DNA of 64,000 nt from NCBI GenBank assembly GCA_000967895.1, contig FO203512.1, positions 3,905,531 through 3,969,530 of the forward strand, in the 5' to 3' direction. Origin of the DNA: Oleispira antarctica RB-8. GTDB taxonomy: Bacteria; Pseudomonadota; Gammaproteobacteria; Pseudomonadales; Oceanobacteraceae. Position numbers and translations under genes: made by a program. Of this stretch, positions 36,767 through 44,873 are shown piece by piece; positions within the stretch are counted from its first letter, which is position 1; each line of letters starts with the position of its first letter. The notes under the pieces are model-generated. The model was not told the origin of the DNA and searched no databases. It worked only from the letters and a program-made list of their open reading frames with translations.

Positions 36767-37954
36767 ATGTCACACCTTATTTCGCGCTTTCAACAACTTA
36801 TTGCGGCACCGAGTATTAGTTCGGCGCTACCCGAATACGACAGTAGCAATAAAGCCGTGATTGATTTGCTGGCCGAATGGTTAACGCCACTCGGGTTTGA
36901 CTGTGAAATAATGCGCGTGCCCAAAGAACGATTGGGCGAGCCCGATAAATACAATTTAATTGCGACACTGGGCAGTGGCCCTGGTGGATTAGTACTCAGT
37001 GGCCATACCGATACAGTGCCGTGTAATCCTGAGCGTTGGAGCAGTGATCCTTTTAAACTTACCGAACGCGATGGCAAGCTTTATGGTTTAGGCACGTGCG
37101 ACATGAAAGGCTTTTTTGCCTTAGCGATTGAGGCCATTGAAAATATCCTGAACCAACTTGGCAATCCTAAAAAGCTCGATTTACAACAGCCTCTGATTAT
37201 TCTTGCCACTGCTGACGAAGAATGTTCGATGAGCGGGGCGCGGGTTTTGGTTGAGCAAGGTCGGCCCAAAGGACGCTACGCAATTATCGGTGAACCCACT
37301 GGGCTGAAGCCGATTCGTATGCATAAAGGCATTATGATGGAGACCATTCGCCTCACGGGGAATGCGGGACATTCATCCAATCCTAGCCTCGGCATTAACG
37401 CGATTGATGCGATGCATGATGTGATTACAGAGTTAAAAGCGTATCGCTTACAGCTGGCGAAAGAAAATCATAATCAAGATTTTGAAATCGATATTCCTAC
37501 GTTAAATTTTGGCTGTCTGCATGGCGGCGATAATCCAAATCGTATTTGTGGCAGCTGTGAATTGGCGTTTGATTTACGCGCACTACCCGGTATGAATAAC
37601 GACCAGTTACGCGCCGAAATGGAAGCGCGACTTAAGCCCATTGCCAGTCGTCATAATGTGAAGTTTGAATTAGAAGCGCTTTTTCCGGGTGTGCCGTCTT
37701 TTGCTACCGATAAAAATGCTGACTTAGTTAAACTGGCCGAAAAGCTAACCAATCACCAAGCGCATGCCGTAGCTTTTGCCACGGAAGCACCCTTTATGCA
37801 GCAACTGGGAATGGAAACGTTAATACTCGGGCCAGGCTCAATCGATCAGGCCCACCAGCTGGATGAATTTATTTCATTAGATCAAATTCAGCCGACGGTA
37901 GAACTATTATCGCAATTTATTAATGAGTATTGCATTAAAAGCCATTCAGTCTGA
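36767..37954 (+). CDS. argE: Acetylornithine deacetylase
   Basis: A 395-residue M20-family di-zinc hydrolase. The metal ligands are in SGHTDTVPC (His, Asp), CDMKGF, TADEECSMSGA (Glu-Glu pair) and GEPTGLKP, and the dimerisation lid follows KGIMMETIRLTGNAGHSSNP. It releases ornithine and acetate from N-acetylornithine in the linear arginine pathway. argA lies downstream on the same strand after 184 bp. It is divergent from the CYTH gene. The ribosome-binding site is GAGAG. Confidence 0.94.
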   Translation: MSHLISRFQQLIAAPSISSALPEYDSSNKAVIDLLAEWLTPLGFDCEIMRVPKERLGEPDKYNLIATLGSGPGGLVLSGHTDTVPCNPERWSSDPFKLTERDGKLYGLGTCDMKGFFALAIEAIENILNQLGNPKKLDLQQPLIILATADEECSMSGARVLVEQGRPKGRYAIIGEPTGLKPIRMHKGIMMETIRLTGNAGHSSNPSLGINAIDAMHDVITELKAYRLQLAKENHNQDFEIDIPTLNFGCLHGGDNPNRICGSCELAFDLRALPGMNNDQLRAEMEARLKPIASRHNVKFELEALFPGVPSFATDKNADLVKLAEKLTNHQAHAVAFATEAPFMQQLGMETLILGPGSIDQAHQLDEFISLDQIQPTVELLSQFINEYCIKSHSV

Positions 37955-38095
37955 TTTAATAATCGATTATTTATACGCTTTTTATATACTTTAATGAAAC
38001 TCAACTTAATGCCAAAGTGAGTTTGTGCTATGTTGCTTAACCTTAATATACCTGCCGCTATTTGCTATGTAACAAATAGATAAGCAATTGAATTA

Positions 38096-38138
38096 ATAGA
38101 TCACTGATAGTTAACTGATAGATAATTGATAGATCACT
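38096..38138 (+). repeat. Direct repeat in the argA leader
   Basis: ATAGATCACT occurs at 38096-38105 and again at 38129-38138, directly abutting the argA ATG. The bases between are built of similar TGATAGnTAA units. No Shine-Dalgarno is visible ahead of argA. The repeat could be a duplicated regulator site or replication slippage. Confidence 0.4.
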
Positions 38139-39461
38139 ATGGATAATAGCCAGTACGTTAAATGGTTTAGACACTCGTCACCCTACATCAATGCGCATAG
38201 AGGAAAAACCTTTGTACTGATGTTAGAAGGTGATGCGATTGCTGATGATAACTTTGCTCATATCGTGCAAGACATTGCTTTGCTTAATAGCCTTGGGGTG
38301 CGCTTAGTGATTGTTCATGGCGCGCGTCCGCAAATCGACCAAGCGCTTAATGTACTCAATATTAAAAGCCAGTTTCACGGCGACTTACGTATTACTGATC
38401 AAGCGGCACTCAATGCTGTGCGCGCGGCGATTGGTATTGTGAAATCGGATATTGAAGCTCGGCTTTCTGTTGGCTTACCCAATACGCCCATGCACGGTGC
38501 GCGCATTCGTGTGGTGAGCGGTAACTTCGTGACCGCAAAACCTAAAGGCGTAATCGACGGTGTTGATTTTCAACATACGGGTGAAGTTCGTCGTATCGAT
38601 AGACAAGCGATTAGCCAACAGCTTGATCAAGGCAATATCGTTTTATTGTCCAGCTGTGGTTATTCCCCCAGTGGTGAAATGTTTAACTTGGCAGCCGAAG
38701 ATGTCGCGACTCAAACTGCGATTTCGTTAACCGCCGAAAAGTTGATTTTAATGGGCGAAAGTGAAGGTTTACCTGCCACTGCGAAAGAGTCAGATTCGGA
38801 TAGTTCAATGGTTATTTCGCAGCTTACGACAGATGAGCTCTCTCGTATAATCGACAGTTTATCTGGCGAACATAAATTTCATGCACTTGCGGCGTCAACG
38901 GCCATTAAAGCGCACATAAATCGTGTGCATTTATTAAGCTATAAAGTCGATGGTGCATTGCTGCAAGAGTTGTTCACTCATGAAGGTGCTGGCACCTTGA
39001 TTACCGCCGATGATTATGAATTGTTACGCCAAGCCACTACCGAAGATGTTGCAGGTATTCTTGAATTATTAACCCCTCTTGAAGAGCAAGGTGTGCTGGT
39101 ACGTCGCTCACGAGAATTATTAGAAACCGAAATTCACCGTTTTAAAGTGATCGAACTTGACGGTATGGTGATCGCTTGTGCGGCCTTGTATCCCTATTCA
39201 AGTGACCTAGCAGAACTTGCCTGTGTTGCGGTAAGAGAAGAATATCGCTCTGGCCAACGCGGTGACCGTTTATTAAATGCGATTAGCGCACAGGCTAAAG
39301 CAGAAAAAATTAACAATCTTTTTGTATTAACGACACGCACTGCACACTGGTTTATGGAAAGAGGCTTCAGTGAAGCTGATATTTCAGCTCTGCCACAAGA
39401 GCGGCAGTCACTGTATAACTTTCAGCGTAATTCAAAAATTTTTATTAAAGAGCTAAAGTAA
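38139..39461 (+). CDS. argA: N-acetylglutamate synthase (kinase-like + GNAT fusion)
   Basis: A 440-residue classical ArgA. The amino-acid-kinase-like regulatory domain (about 20-285) has VIVHGARPQID and LSSCGYSPSGEMFNLAAEDVA, and binds arginine for feedback inhibition. The GNAT domain (about 295-440) has ELACVAVREEYRSGQRGDRL, the acetyl-CoA loop. It catalyses the first step of arginine biosynthesis. It lies downstream of argE. Confidence 0.95.
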   Translation: MDNSQYVKWFRHSSPYINAHRGKTFVLMLEGDAIADDNFAHIVQDIALLNSLGVRLVIVHGARPQIDQALNVLNIKSQFHGDLRITDQAALNAVRAAIGIVKSDIEARLSVGLPNTPMHGARIRVVSGNFVTAKPKGVIDGVDFQHTGEVRRIDRQAISQQLDQGNIVLLSSCGYSPSGEMFNLAAEDVATQTAISLTAEKLILMGESEGLPATAKESDSDSSMVISQLTTDELSRIIDSLSGEHKFHALAASTAIKAHINRVHLLSYKVDGALLQELFTHEGAGTLITADDYELLRQATTEDVAGILELLTPLEEQGVLVRRSRELLETEIHRFKVIELDGMVIACAALYPYSSDLAELACVAVREEYRSGQRGDRLLNAISAQAKAEKINNLFVLTTRTAHWFMERGFSEADISALPQERQSLYNFQRNSKIFIKELK

Positions 39462-39472
39462 TTAGGACTATT

Positions 39473-39529
39473 ATGTTGAACAATAAAATTGAAGATGCTA
39501 TGGCATTTTCAAAAGTATATGGTTATTAA
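39473..39529 (+). CDS. Possible 18-codon leader peptide ahead of the M90 peptidase gene
   Basis: An ATG preceded by TTAGGA opens an 18-codon frame (MLNNKIEDAMAFSKVYGY) ending TAA two bases before the GTG start of the peptidase gene, which itself has no good Shine-Dalgarno. This geometry suggests translational coupling. Alternatively it is chance. The second to fifth codons include AAC-AAT-AAA, an Hfq/Crc-like element. Confidence 0.35.
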   Translation: MLNNKIEDAMAFSKVYGY

Positions 39530-39531
39530 GC

Positions 39532-40413
39532 GTGCTATTTTCTAAAGTAATTGCTCCCCTAAAACTCTTCTTTCAAAACCTGTTTAAACACTTTTTTAAA
39601 TCGGCCAACGAACCTGTAGCGGCTGTCCATAGCAAGATTTGGCAAGCGCAGTGGAGCTCTTTTTTACAGCAGAAAGTAAGCTTCTATCGTAATTTATCCA
39701 CAGAAGACAAATTATGTTTTGAACAACGCTGCGTATTGTTTTTGGCAACAACCCGAGTTGAAGGCAGTCAAGATGTGACGGTGGTTGATAACGACAAATT
39801 ATTAGTCGCGGCCAGTGCTATCATTCCTGTTTGGGGCTTCCCAGGCTGGCATTACTTCAATATAGAAAATGTTATTTTGCTGCCTTCTCGTTTTAACGAA
39901 CAGTATCAATATGGTATGCCTGACTCTCGCATTAGCGGCATGGTTGGCACTGGGGTTATGTCGGGAAAGATGGTATTAAGCAAACCTGACCTACACCTAG
40001 GGTTTGAAAATAGCCGCGATAAACAGAACGTTGGCATTCACGAATTTGTGCATCTTATTGATATGGCTGATGGCCAATGCGATGGTTTCCCCGAGCGTGT
40101 GACTCAGTATGAATTCAGTGCCCCTTGGTTTGATTTTGTTCAACATAAAATCAATGAAGTGGAGCTTGGCAATAGTAATATCAATGACTACTCTGCCACC
40201 AATAGCGCCGAGTTCTTTGCGGTATCATCGGAATACTTTTTTGAACGCCCAAAGATGCTACAAAAGAAACATCCCGAACTGTACAACTATCTAAGTAATT
40301 TTTATCAGCAGAATCTCGCAGAAATAAATGCGGATATTGCGCCGCGAAAAAACCGCCCCTGCCCTTGCGGCAGCGGCAAAAAATATAAGCGCTGCTGCAT
40401 GCCCCATAAATAA
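39532..40413 (+). CDS. M90 (MtfA-type) zinc peptidase with C-terminal SEC-C motif
   Basis: A 293-residue protein. The peptidase signature is HEFVHLIDMADG (HExxH from His170), with a downstream Glu in NSAEFFAVSSEYFFERP, as in MtfA, which acts on Mlc to control the glucose PTS in E. coli. An added C-terminal SEC-C zinc motif, CPCGSGKKYKRCC (as at the end of SecA), distinguishes it from E. coli MtfA. The start is a GTG just after a mini-ORF. It lies downstream of argA. Confidence 0.85.
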   Translation: MLFSKVIAPLKLFFQNLFKHFFKSANEPVAAVHSKIWQAQWSSFLQQKVSFYRNLSTEDKLCFEQRCVLFLATTRVEGSQDVTVVDNDKLLVAASAIIPVWGFPGWHYFNIENVILLPSRFNEQYQYGMPDSRISGMVGTGVMSGKMVLSKPDLHLGFENSRDKQNVGIHEFVHLIDMADGQCDGFPERVTQYEFSAPWFDFVQHKINEVELGNSNINDYSATNSAEFFAVSSEYFFERPKMLQKKHPELYNYLSNFYQQNLAEINADIAPRKNRPCPCGSGKKYKRCCMPHK

Positions 40414-40430
40414 TCGGTACAACCACCACT

Positions 40431-40985
40431 ATGAAGTCTATTTGTGTATTTTTAGGAGCCAACATGGGCTCCAATCCTATTTATGCTGAAACCATTAAGC
40501 AGCTCGGAGCCGAGCTGGCTAAACGCCAAATCACCTGTGTATATGGTGGTTCTAATACTGGCCTAATGAAAGTACTCGCAGATAGTGTGCTCGCCGAAGG
40601 CGGGAAAGTGATCGGGATAACGGTGAAGAACTTGCACGATAAAGAGATCTTTCATAATGGTTTGTCAGAGCTTCATGTAACCGAGACGATGCACCAACGC
40701 AAAGCGATGATGGCTGAGCGAGCCGAAGGCTTTATTACCTTTGCCGGTGGCTTAGGTACATTAGAAGAATTCTTTGAAGTATATACTTGGAAGAAGCTGG
40801 GTTTTCATAACAAGCCTTGCGCGTTATTGGATGTGAATAACTATTTTGCACCGATGCTAGCCATGCTAGCCCACTCAGAAGCAGAAGGCTTCGTCTTACC
40901 CACAGATAAGAATTTATTGATACGCAGTGATAATGTGGATGAGCTGTTGGCTAAGATGTTCGCTCATAACAAGGCGAGAACATAA
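40431..40985 (+). CDS. LOG-family protein (TIGR00730)
   Basis: A 184-residue Rossmann-like protein of the lysine-decarboxylase-like/LOG family, whose members release free base or ribose 5-phosphate from nucleoside monophosphates such as AMP or cytokinin riboside monophosphate. VYGGSNTGLMKVLADSVLAE and the catalytic motif region FAGGLGTLEEFFEVYTW are clear. The usual PGGxGTxxE motif here reads AGGLGTLEE; the active Glu and Gly residues are kept. It starts 17 bp after the M90 gene, probably in one transcript. Confidence 0.88.
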   Translation: MKSICVFLGANMGSNPIYAETIKQLGAELAKRQITCVYGGSNTGLMKVLADSVLAEGGKVIGITVKNLHDKEIFHNGLSELHVTETMHQRKAMMAERAEGFITFAGGLGTLEEFFEVYTWKKLGFHNKPCALLDVNNYFAPMLAMLAHSEAEGFVLPTDKNLLIRSDNVDELLAKMFAHNKART

Positions 40986-41000
40986 CCTGCTAATCGCTGT

Positions 41001-41038
41001 AAAAAAAAGGATCTGCCTTTATTTAAAACAGATCCTTT
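41001..41038 (-). terminator. Terminator between the LOG gene and orn
   Basis: AAAGGATCTG (41006-41015) pairs with CAGATCCTTT (41029-41038). On the minus strand the stem is followed by T8, a strong orn terminator. On the plus strand the T-run is only TTT. Confidence 0.85.
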
Positions 41039-41072
41039 CATAGACGTTTACTTCTTTATTCGCTCAACCGCA

Positions 41073-41615
41073 TTACTCGGCTAAAAAGTGCTCGCGATAA
41101 TATTTCATTTCGGCAATTGACTCTAAAATATCGTCCAATGCCTTGTGCGAACCGCTCTTGGTAAAGCCTGGCAAAATGGCTGGCTTCCAACGTTTCGCCA
41201 GCTCTTTTAAAGTGCTGACATCAATATTACGATAATGCATAAACTCTTCCAAAAGCGGCATTTGCTTCACTAAAAAGCGGCGATCTTGGTGAATACTGTT
41301 GCCGCACAGTGGTGAATGGCCTTTTTTCACAAACTGAGCAATAAATTCTATGGTTTGCTTTTCGGCATCTTCCATACTCATTGTGCTGGTTTTCACACGC
41401 TCAACCAAGCCAGAACCGTTATGGGTTTTGACGTTCCAGTCATCCATTTTCCCCAGTTCGAAATCTGACTGATGTACAGCAATGACGGGGCCTTCAGCGA
41501 CAATATTCAATTGATCGTCGGTAATAACAGTGGCAATTTCGATGATCACATTGTCTTCAGGATCTAGCCCTGTCATCTCTAAGTCCATCCAGACCAAGGT
41601 ATCTGTTCTACTCAT
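41073..41615 (-). CDS. orn: Oligoribonuclease
   Basis: The frame reaches 41636, but the ATG at 41615 with AGGAGTGAT upstream begins the canonical [18 protein letters not shown]. The 180-residue DEDDh exonuclease has D-x-E (DLEMTGLD), [10 protein letters not shown] and [11 protein letters not shown]. It degrades 2-5-nt RNAs and pGpG, so it completes c-di-GMP turnover begun by EAL proteins such as the one at 11274. It is divergent from rsgA with 75 bp between starts. Confidence 0.96.
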   Translation of the reverse strand: MSRTDTLVWMDLEMTGLDPEDNVIIEIATVITDDQLNIVAEGPVIAVHQSDFELGKMDDWNVKTHNGSGLVERVKTSTMSMEDAEKQTIEFIAQFVKKGHSPLCGNSIHQDRRFLVKQMPLLEEFMHYRNIDVSTLKELAKRWKPAILPGFTKSGSHKALDDILESIAEMKYYREHFLAE

Positions 41616-41690
41616 TTTTTTATCACTCCTAATCAATGAATGTAGTTTAGCAACTTGCGTCCGCCGCGGCCAACAACGACAATAGCGACT

Positions 41691-42737
41691 ATGGCTAAAA
41701 GAAAATTAAATAAACGTCAAAAATGGCGTATCGAAAAGATTCAACAAGAACGTACCGACCGTGCGACTCGTAAAGAATCAGACATTACAGAGCAGCTAAC
41801 TGGCAATGATCTCGGCCCCGAATTACAGGGTATGATCATCGCGCACTTTGGCACGCAAGTAGAAGTCGAATCATTGGATAGCATCGAGAAAGGTATCTTT
41901 GATGATACCCGTCGTTGCCACATGCGGGCAAATCTCGGTTCCCTCGTCACGGGAGATAAAGTCATCTATCGCATGGATAAGAATGAACTGGGAGTTGTGG
42001 TTTCGATTCTGCCACGCGCCAGTGAACTATCACGCCCTAATCCTTATAACGAAATTAAACCCGTCGCGGCCAATATCGATTTTATTGTGCTGGTCGTTGC
42101 GTGTGAACCGGTGGTGCATCCTAATCTGATTGACCGCTATTTGGTTGCTGCCGAAAACTGCAATATCGAGCCGATTATTCTGCTCAATAAAACCGACCTA
42201 CTCGATGACATCTCTGGCCCTTATATGCGCAATATGATGGCCGATTATGAGAAGTTGGGTTATCAAACGATGACTTTGTCGATCAAGCAAGAAGATGGCT
42301 TAGAAGAACTTCAGCAAAAATTGAATGGTCGTATCAGTGTCTTTGTTGGGCAGTCGGGTGTGGGCAAGTCGAGCTTGATTCAAGTACTGCTACCCAAGCA
42401 AGAATTGAAAGTTGGCCCTCTGTCTGTCGCCAGTAAAAAAGGCCGCCATACGACCACTACCGCGCGCTTATATCACTTCCCTGCAGGTGGTGACTTAATC
42501 GATTCTCCAGGAATCCGTGAGTTTGGTTTATGGCACATGGAGCCGGATGATGTGTTGTATGGTTTTAAAGAATTGCGTGACATGATTGGGCATTGTAAAT
42601 TCCGTGATTGTAAACACGAGCTAGAACCTAAGTGTGCGATTCGCGAAAGTTTAGAAGAAGGCAAGATCAGTCAATTACGTTTTAATAGTTATAAACGTAT
42701 TTTATCGACGCTCGGTGAATTTGATAAGGGCTTTTAG
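41691..42737 (+). CDS. rsgA: Ribosome small-subunit-dependent GTPase A
   Basis: The frame opens at 41655; the ATG at 41691 begins the typical basic leader [20 protein letters not shown]. The 348-residue circularly permuted GTPase has an OB fold, then G4 (LNKTDLL), G1 ([12 protein letters not shown]), G3 ([11 protein letters not shown]) and a C-terminal zinc finger with [14 protein letters not shown]. It checks late 30S maturation. No good Shine-Dalgarno is seen; an AACAACGACAAT string lies in the leader. A terminator shared with motB follows. Confidence 0.95.
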   Translation: MAKRKLNKRQKWRIEKIQQERTDRATRKESDITEQLTGNDLGPELQGMIIAHFGTQVEVESLDSIEKGIFDDTRRCHMRANLGSLVTGDKVIYRMDKNELGVVVSILPRASELSRPNPYNEIKPVAANIDFIVLVVACEPVVHPNLIDRYLVAAENCNIEPIILLNKTDLLDDISGPYMRNMMADYEKLGYQTMTLSIKQEDGLEELQQKLNGRISVFVGQSGVGKSSLIQVLLPKQELKVGPLSVASKKGRHTTTTARLYHFPAGGDLIDSPGIREFGLWHMEPDDVLYGFKELRDMIGHCKFRDCKHELEPKCAIRESLEEGKISQLRFNSYKRILSTLGEFDKGF

Positions 42738-42757
42738 CCATTCAGCTTTTATGATGT

Positions 42758-42798
42758 AAATAAAAAAGGGCTTCTTATCAGAGGCCCTTTTTTTATTT
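42758..42798. terminator. Bidirectional terminator between rsgA and motB
   Basis: AAATAAAAAAGGGC pairs with GCCCTTTTTTTATTT around a 12-nt loop. The GC core is flanked by A-run and T-run, so it works on both strands for the converging genes. Confidence 0.85.
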
Positions 42799-42809
42799 AA
42801 AGCAGAAGT

Positions 42810-42843
42810 CTTTGGTTATTGACAGTATCCTTTGGTTATTGAC
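42810..42843. repeat. Two-copy direct repeat, 20-bp period
   Basis: CTTTGGTTATTGAC occurs at 42810-42823 and 42830-42843, just beyond the motB stop codon. It is probably a slippage product, with no sign of an insertion sequence. Confidence 0.6.
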
Positions 42844-42853
42844 TGCATAAAGG

Positions 42854-43873
42854 CTACCAAAAACTTTCTTCTTCATTCGGTGGTGTATCGTAGCTATTAT
42901 CAAGACGTTCACGATCTTCTTTCAACTCTTCAATAAGAGAACCTGACGTATTAATAACGGGCTTTCTCGCATCCTTATTTTCAGATTCGCTGTCGTTAAT
43001 AAACTTAGGGCCACTGCCGCCAGTACGCGACTCAATACCAGCTTGGGATTTTCTATTCAGTAATACAATGGCAATACGGCGATTGATGTCGCTTTCTGGA
43101 TTATTAATATCGAGTGGGGCCGTATCGCCCATGCCTAAGATCTGCGCGATTTGCGACTTTTCTATACCGGCTTCCATCAAGGCTCGGCGTGCTGAATTAG
43201 CTCGGCGGGCTGAGAGCTCCCAGTTCACATCGTCTTCTGGGTTATTTTCATAGTAGGCATCAGCATCGGTATGACCCGTGATGGATAATTTATTCTCTAC
43301 CGTCATCAACATAGGGGCTAGCTCGTACAGAATATCTTCACTGTAATACTTAAGCGTTGCACTGCCAGCATTAAACATAGGGCGCTTAGTTTGATCGACA
43401 ATCTGTATGCGTAACCCTTCGGTCGTGATATCAATGGTCATCTGATTTTTAAACGGACTTAGTGTTGGGCTAGCTTCAATCTTGGCTTCGATTTCAGCTT
43501 TCAATTGCTCTAACCGCTTACGTTCAATGGCTTCTGCTAGGCTTTCAATTTCTTCCGCCTGCAAGATTTTCTCTGGATCAAGAGTTTCAGATACCGCGGT
43601 ATTATCAGCTGTCGTTGGAGTGCCTCCCAAATCAATCACATAAGGGCTAGGAATACGCTGACCATCTTCATACGCTTGAGGATCTTGAAAGTAGCCTGCA
43701 ATCGCTTCGCGCTCTGCTTCATTAGAAGAGTTAGTTAACCAAAGCACAATAAACAAGGCCATCATGGCAAGCGCAAAATCGGCCATTGCCACTTTCCAGG
43801 CGCCACCATGATCTTCGTGGCGGTTTTTTTTAATCCGCCTAATGATGATGTTATGTTGGCCTAAATTCTCCAT
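42854..43873 (-). CDS. motB: Flagellar motor stator protein MotB
   Basis: A 339-residue stator protein. A short cytoplasmic tail is followed by one membrane helix with the proton-binding Asp32 (WKVAMADFALAMMALFIVLW), a plug and helical linker, and the OmpA-type peptidoglycan-binding domain with ITGHTDADAYY and NWELSARRANSARRALME. The 45-residue polar C-terminal tail is longer than in E. coli MotB. It is 27 bp downstream of motA. Charge pattern and length suit the proton-type MotAB set present beside orn/rsgA in Pseudomonas. Confidence 0.95.
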   Translation of the reverse strand: MENLGQHNIIIRRIKKNRHEDHGGAWKVAMADFALAMMALFIVLWLTNSSNEAEREAIAGYFQDPQAYEDGQRIPSPYVIDLGGTPTTADNTAVSETLDPEKILQAEEIESLAEAIERKRLEQLKAEIEAKIEASPTLSPFKNQMTIDITTEGLRIQIVDQTKRPMFNAGSATLKYYSEDILYELAPMLMTVENKLSITGHTDADAYYENNPEDDVNWELSARRANSARRALMEAGIEKSQIAQILGMGDTAPLDINNPESDINRRIAIVLLNRKSQAGIESRTGGSGPKFINDSESENKDARKPVINTSGSLIEELKEDRERLDNSYDTPPNEEESFW

Positions 43874-43900
43874 GACTCTCTCATTTTTAACGTCACCATA

Positions 43901-44752
43901 TTAGCGCCCACGAACCTTGCTATCCACTTCATCAAAAGAAGGACGACCATGGGTGAATAATGATTTACGCCCAAACTCAATGGCAAGCTGTGGGGCCAGA
44001 CCATTCATAGAGGCAATAATGGAGGCTTTTGCCGCGTCGTATAGTTTAATTTCTTCTTCGGCAATATGTTTCATTCGATTACTAATCGGTCCGACTAAAC
44101 CATAAGCAAATAATACGCCCATAAAGGTTCCAACCAAGGCCGCTGCAACATGCTTACCGATAATTGCAGGATCACCGCCAATCGATCCCATCGTAATGAC
44201 GATCCCTAAAACTGCAGCAACGATACCAAAGCCTGGTAGCGCGTCAGCCACCTTGCCCAACGCGGAACCGGGTTGCTCTAGCTCATGAAAGCGCGCCTCA
44301 ATTTCTTGATCCATTAATGCTTCCAGTTCATGAGACGCTAAGTTACCCGAGGAAATGATACGAAAGTAATCTGCGATGAAGCGCGCCAACGTATCATTCA
44401 TGAGTATTGCCGGATAACGCGCAAAGATCGCACTAGAATGCGGGTTTTCAACATCCGCTTCAATCGCCATCATACCTTCTCGACGGGATTTATTAAGAAT
44501 GTCGTAGATCAAACTCAGCACATCAAGGCACATAGCTTTATCGACCCGCGAGCCCAGGATGACTTGTGGCATAAGCTTTATCGAATCGATTATCAGATGA
44601 AAAGGATTCGAGATTAAATAAGCGCCTGCTGCTGCACCCACAATAATCATGATTTCAAAAGGCTGCCAAAGCGCAGCCAATTGGCCATGAGACAGTACAA
44701 AGCCCCAGCCAACACTACCAAATACAACAATAATTCCGATTATAAACAGCAT
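43901..44752 (-). CDS. motA: Flagellar motor stator protein MotA
   Basis: A 283-residue inner-membrane protein with four helices. LFIIGIIVVFGSVGWGFVLS is helix 1, and the large cytoplasmic loop carries the charged residues that face FliG. Helices 3 and 4 contain ADALPGFGIVAAVLGIVIT, with the conserved proline of the ion channel, and a VGTFMGVLFAYGLVGP segment. It is first gene of the motA-motB pair, transcribed divergently from the HDOD gene. Confidence 0.95.
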   Translation of the reverse strand: MLFIIGIIVVFGSVGWGFVLSHGQLAALWQPFEIMIIVGAAAGAYLISNPFHLIIDSIKLMPQVILGSRVDKAMCLDVLSLIYDILNKSRREGMMAIEADVENPHSSAIFARYPAILMNDTLARFIADYFRIISSGNLASHELEALMDQEIEARFHELEQPGSALGKVADALPGFGIVAAVLGIVITMGSIGGDPAIIGKHVAAALVGTFMGVLFAYGLVGPISNRMKHIAEEEIKLYDAAKASIIASMNGLAPQLAIEFGRKSLFTHGRPSFDEVDSKVRGR

Positions 44753-44873
44753 GTAAACCGTTCCTGGTTATTCAACGGATGCCCTAAACTTTAAGAAACG
44801 TTTCAAGATACTTTGAAAGTCATGTTAGGAAAATAAGCAGCTTCGAAGAAACTGACTATAGTAAGTAAAGGTT

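Noticed and set aside
36661-38138. ArgR boxes ahead of argE and argA
   Set aside because: Only isolated ATTCA/TGAAT half-sites are visible; no TGAAT-N4-ATTCA pair of acceptable quality.
42810-42843. Target-site duplication of an insertion sequence
   Set aside because: The two copies are only 6 bp apart, with nothing between them; replication slippage is simpler.
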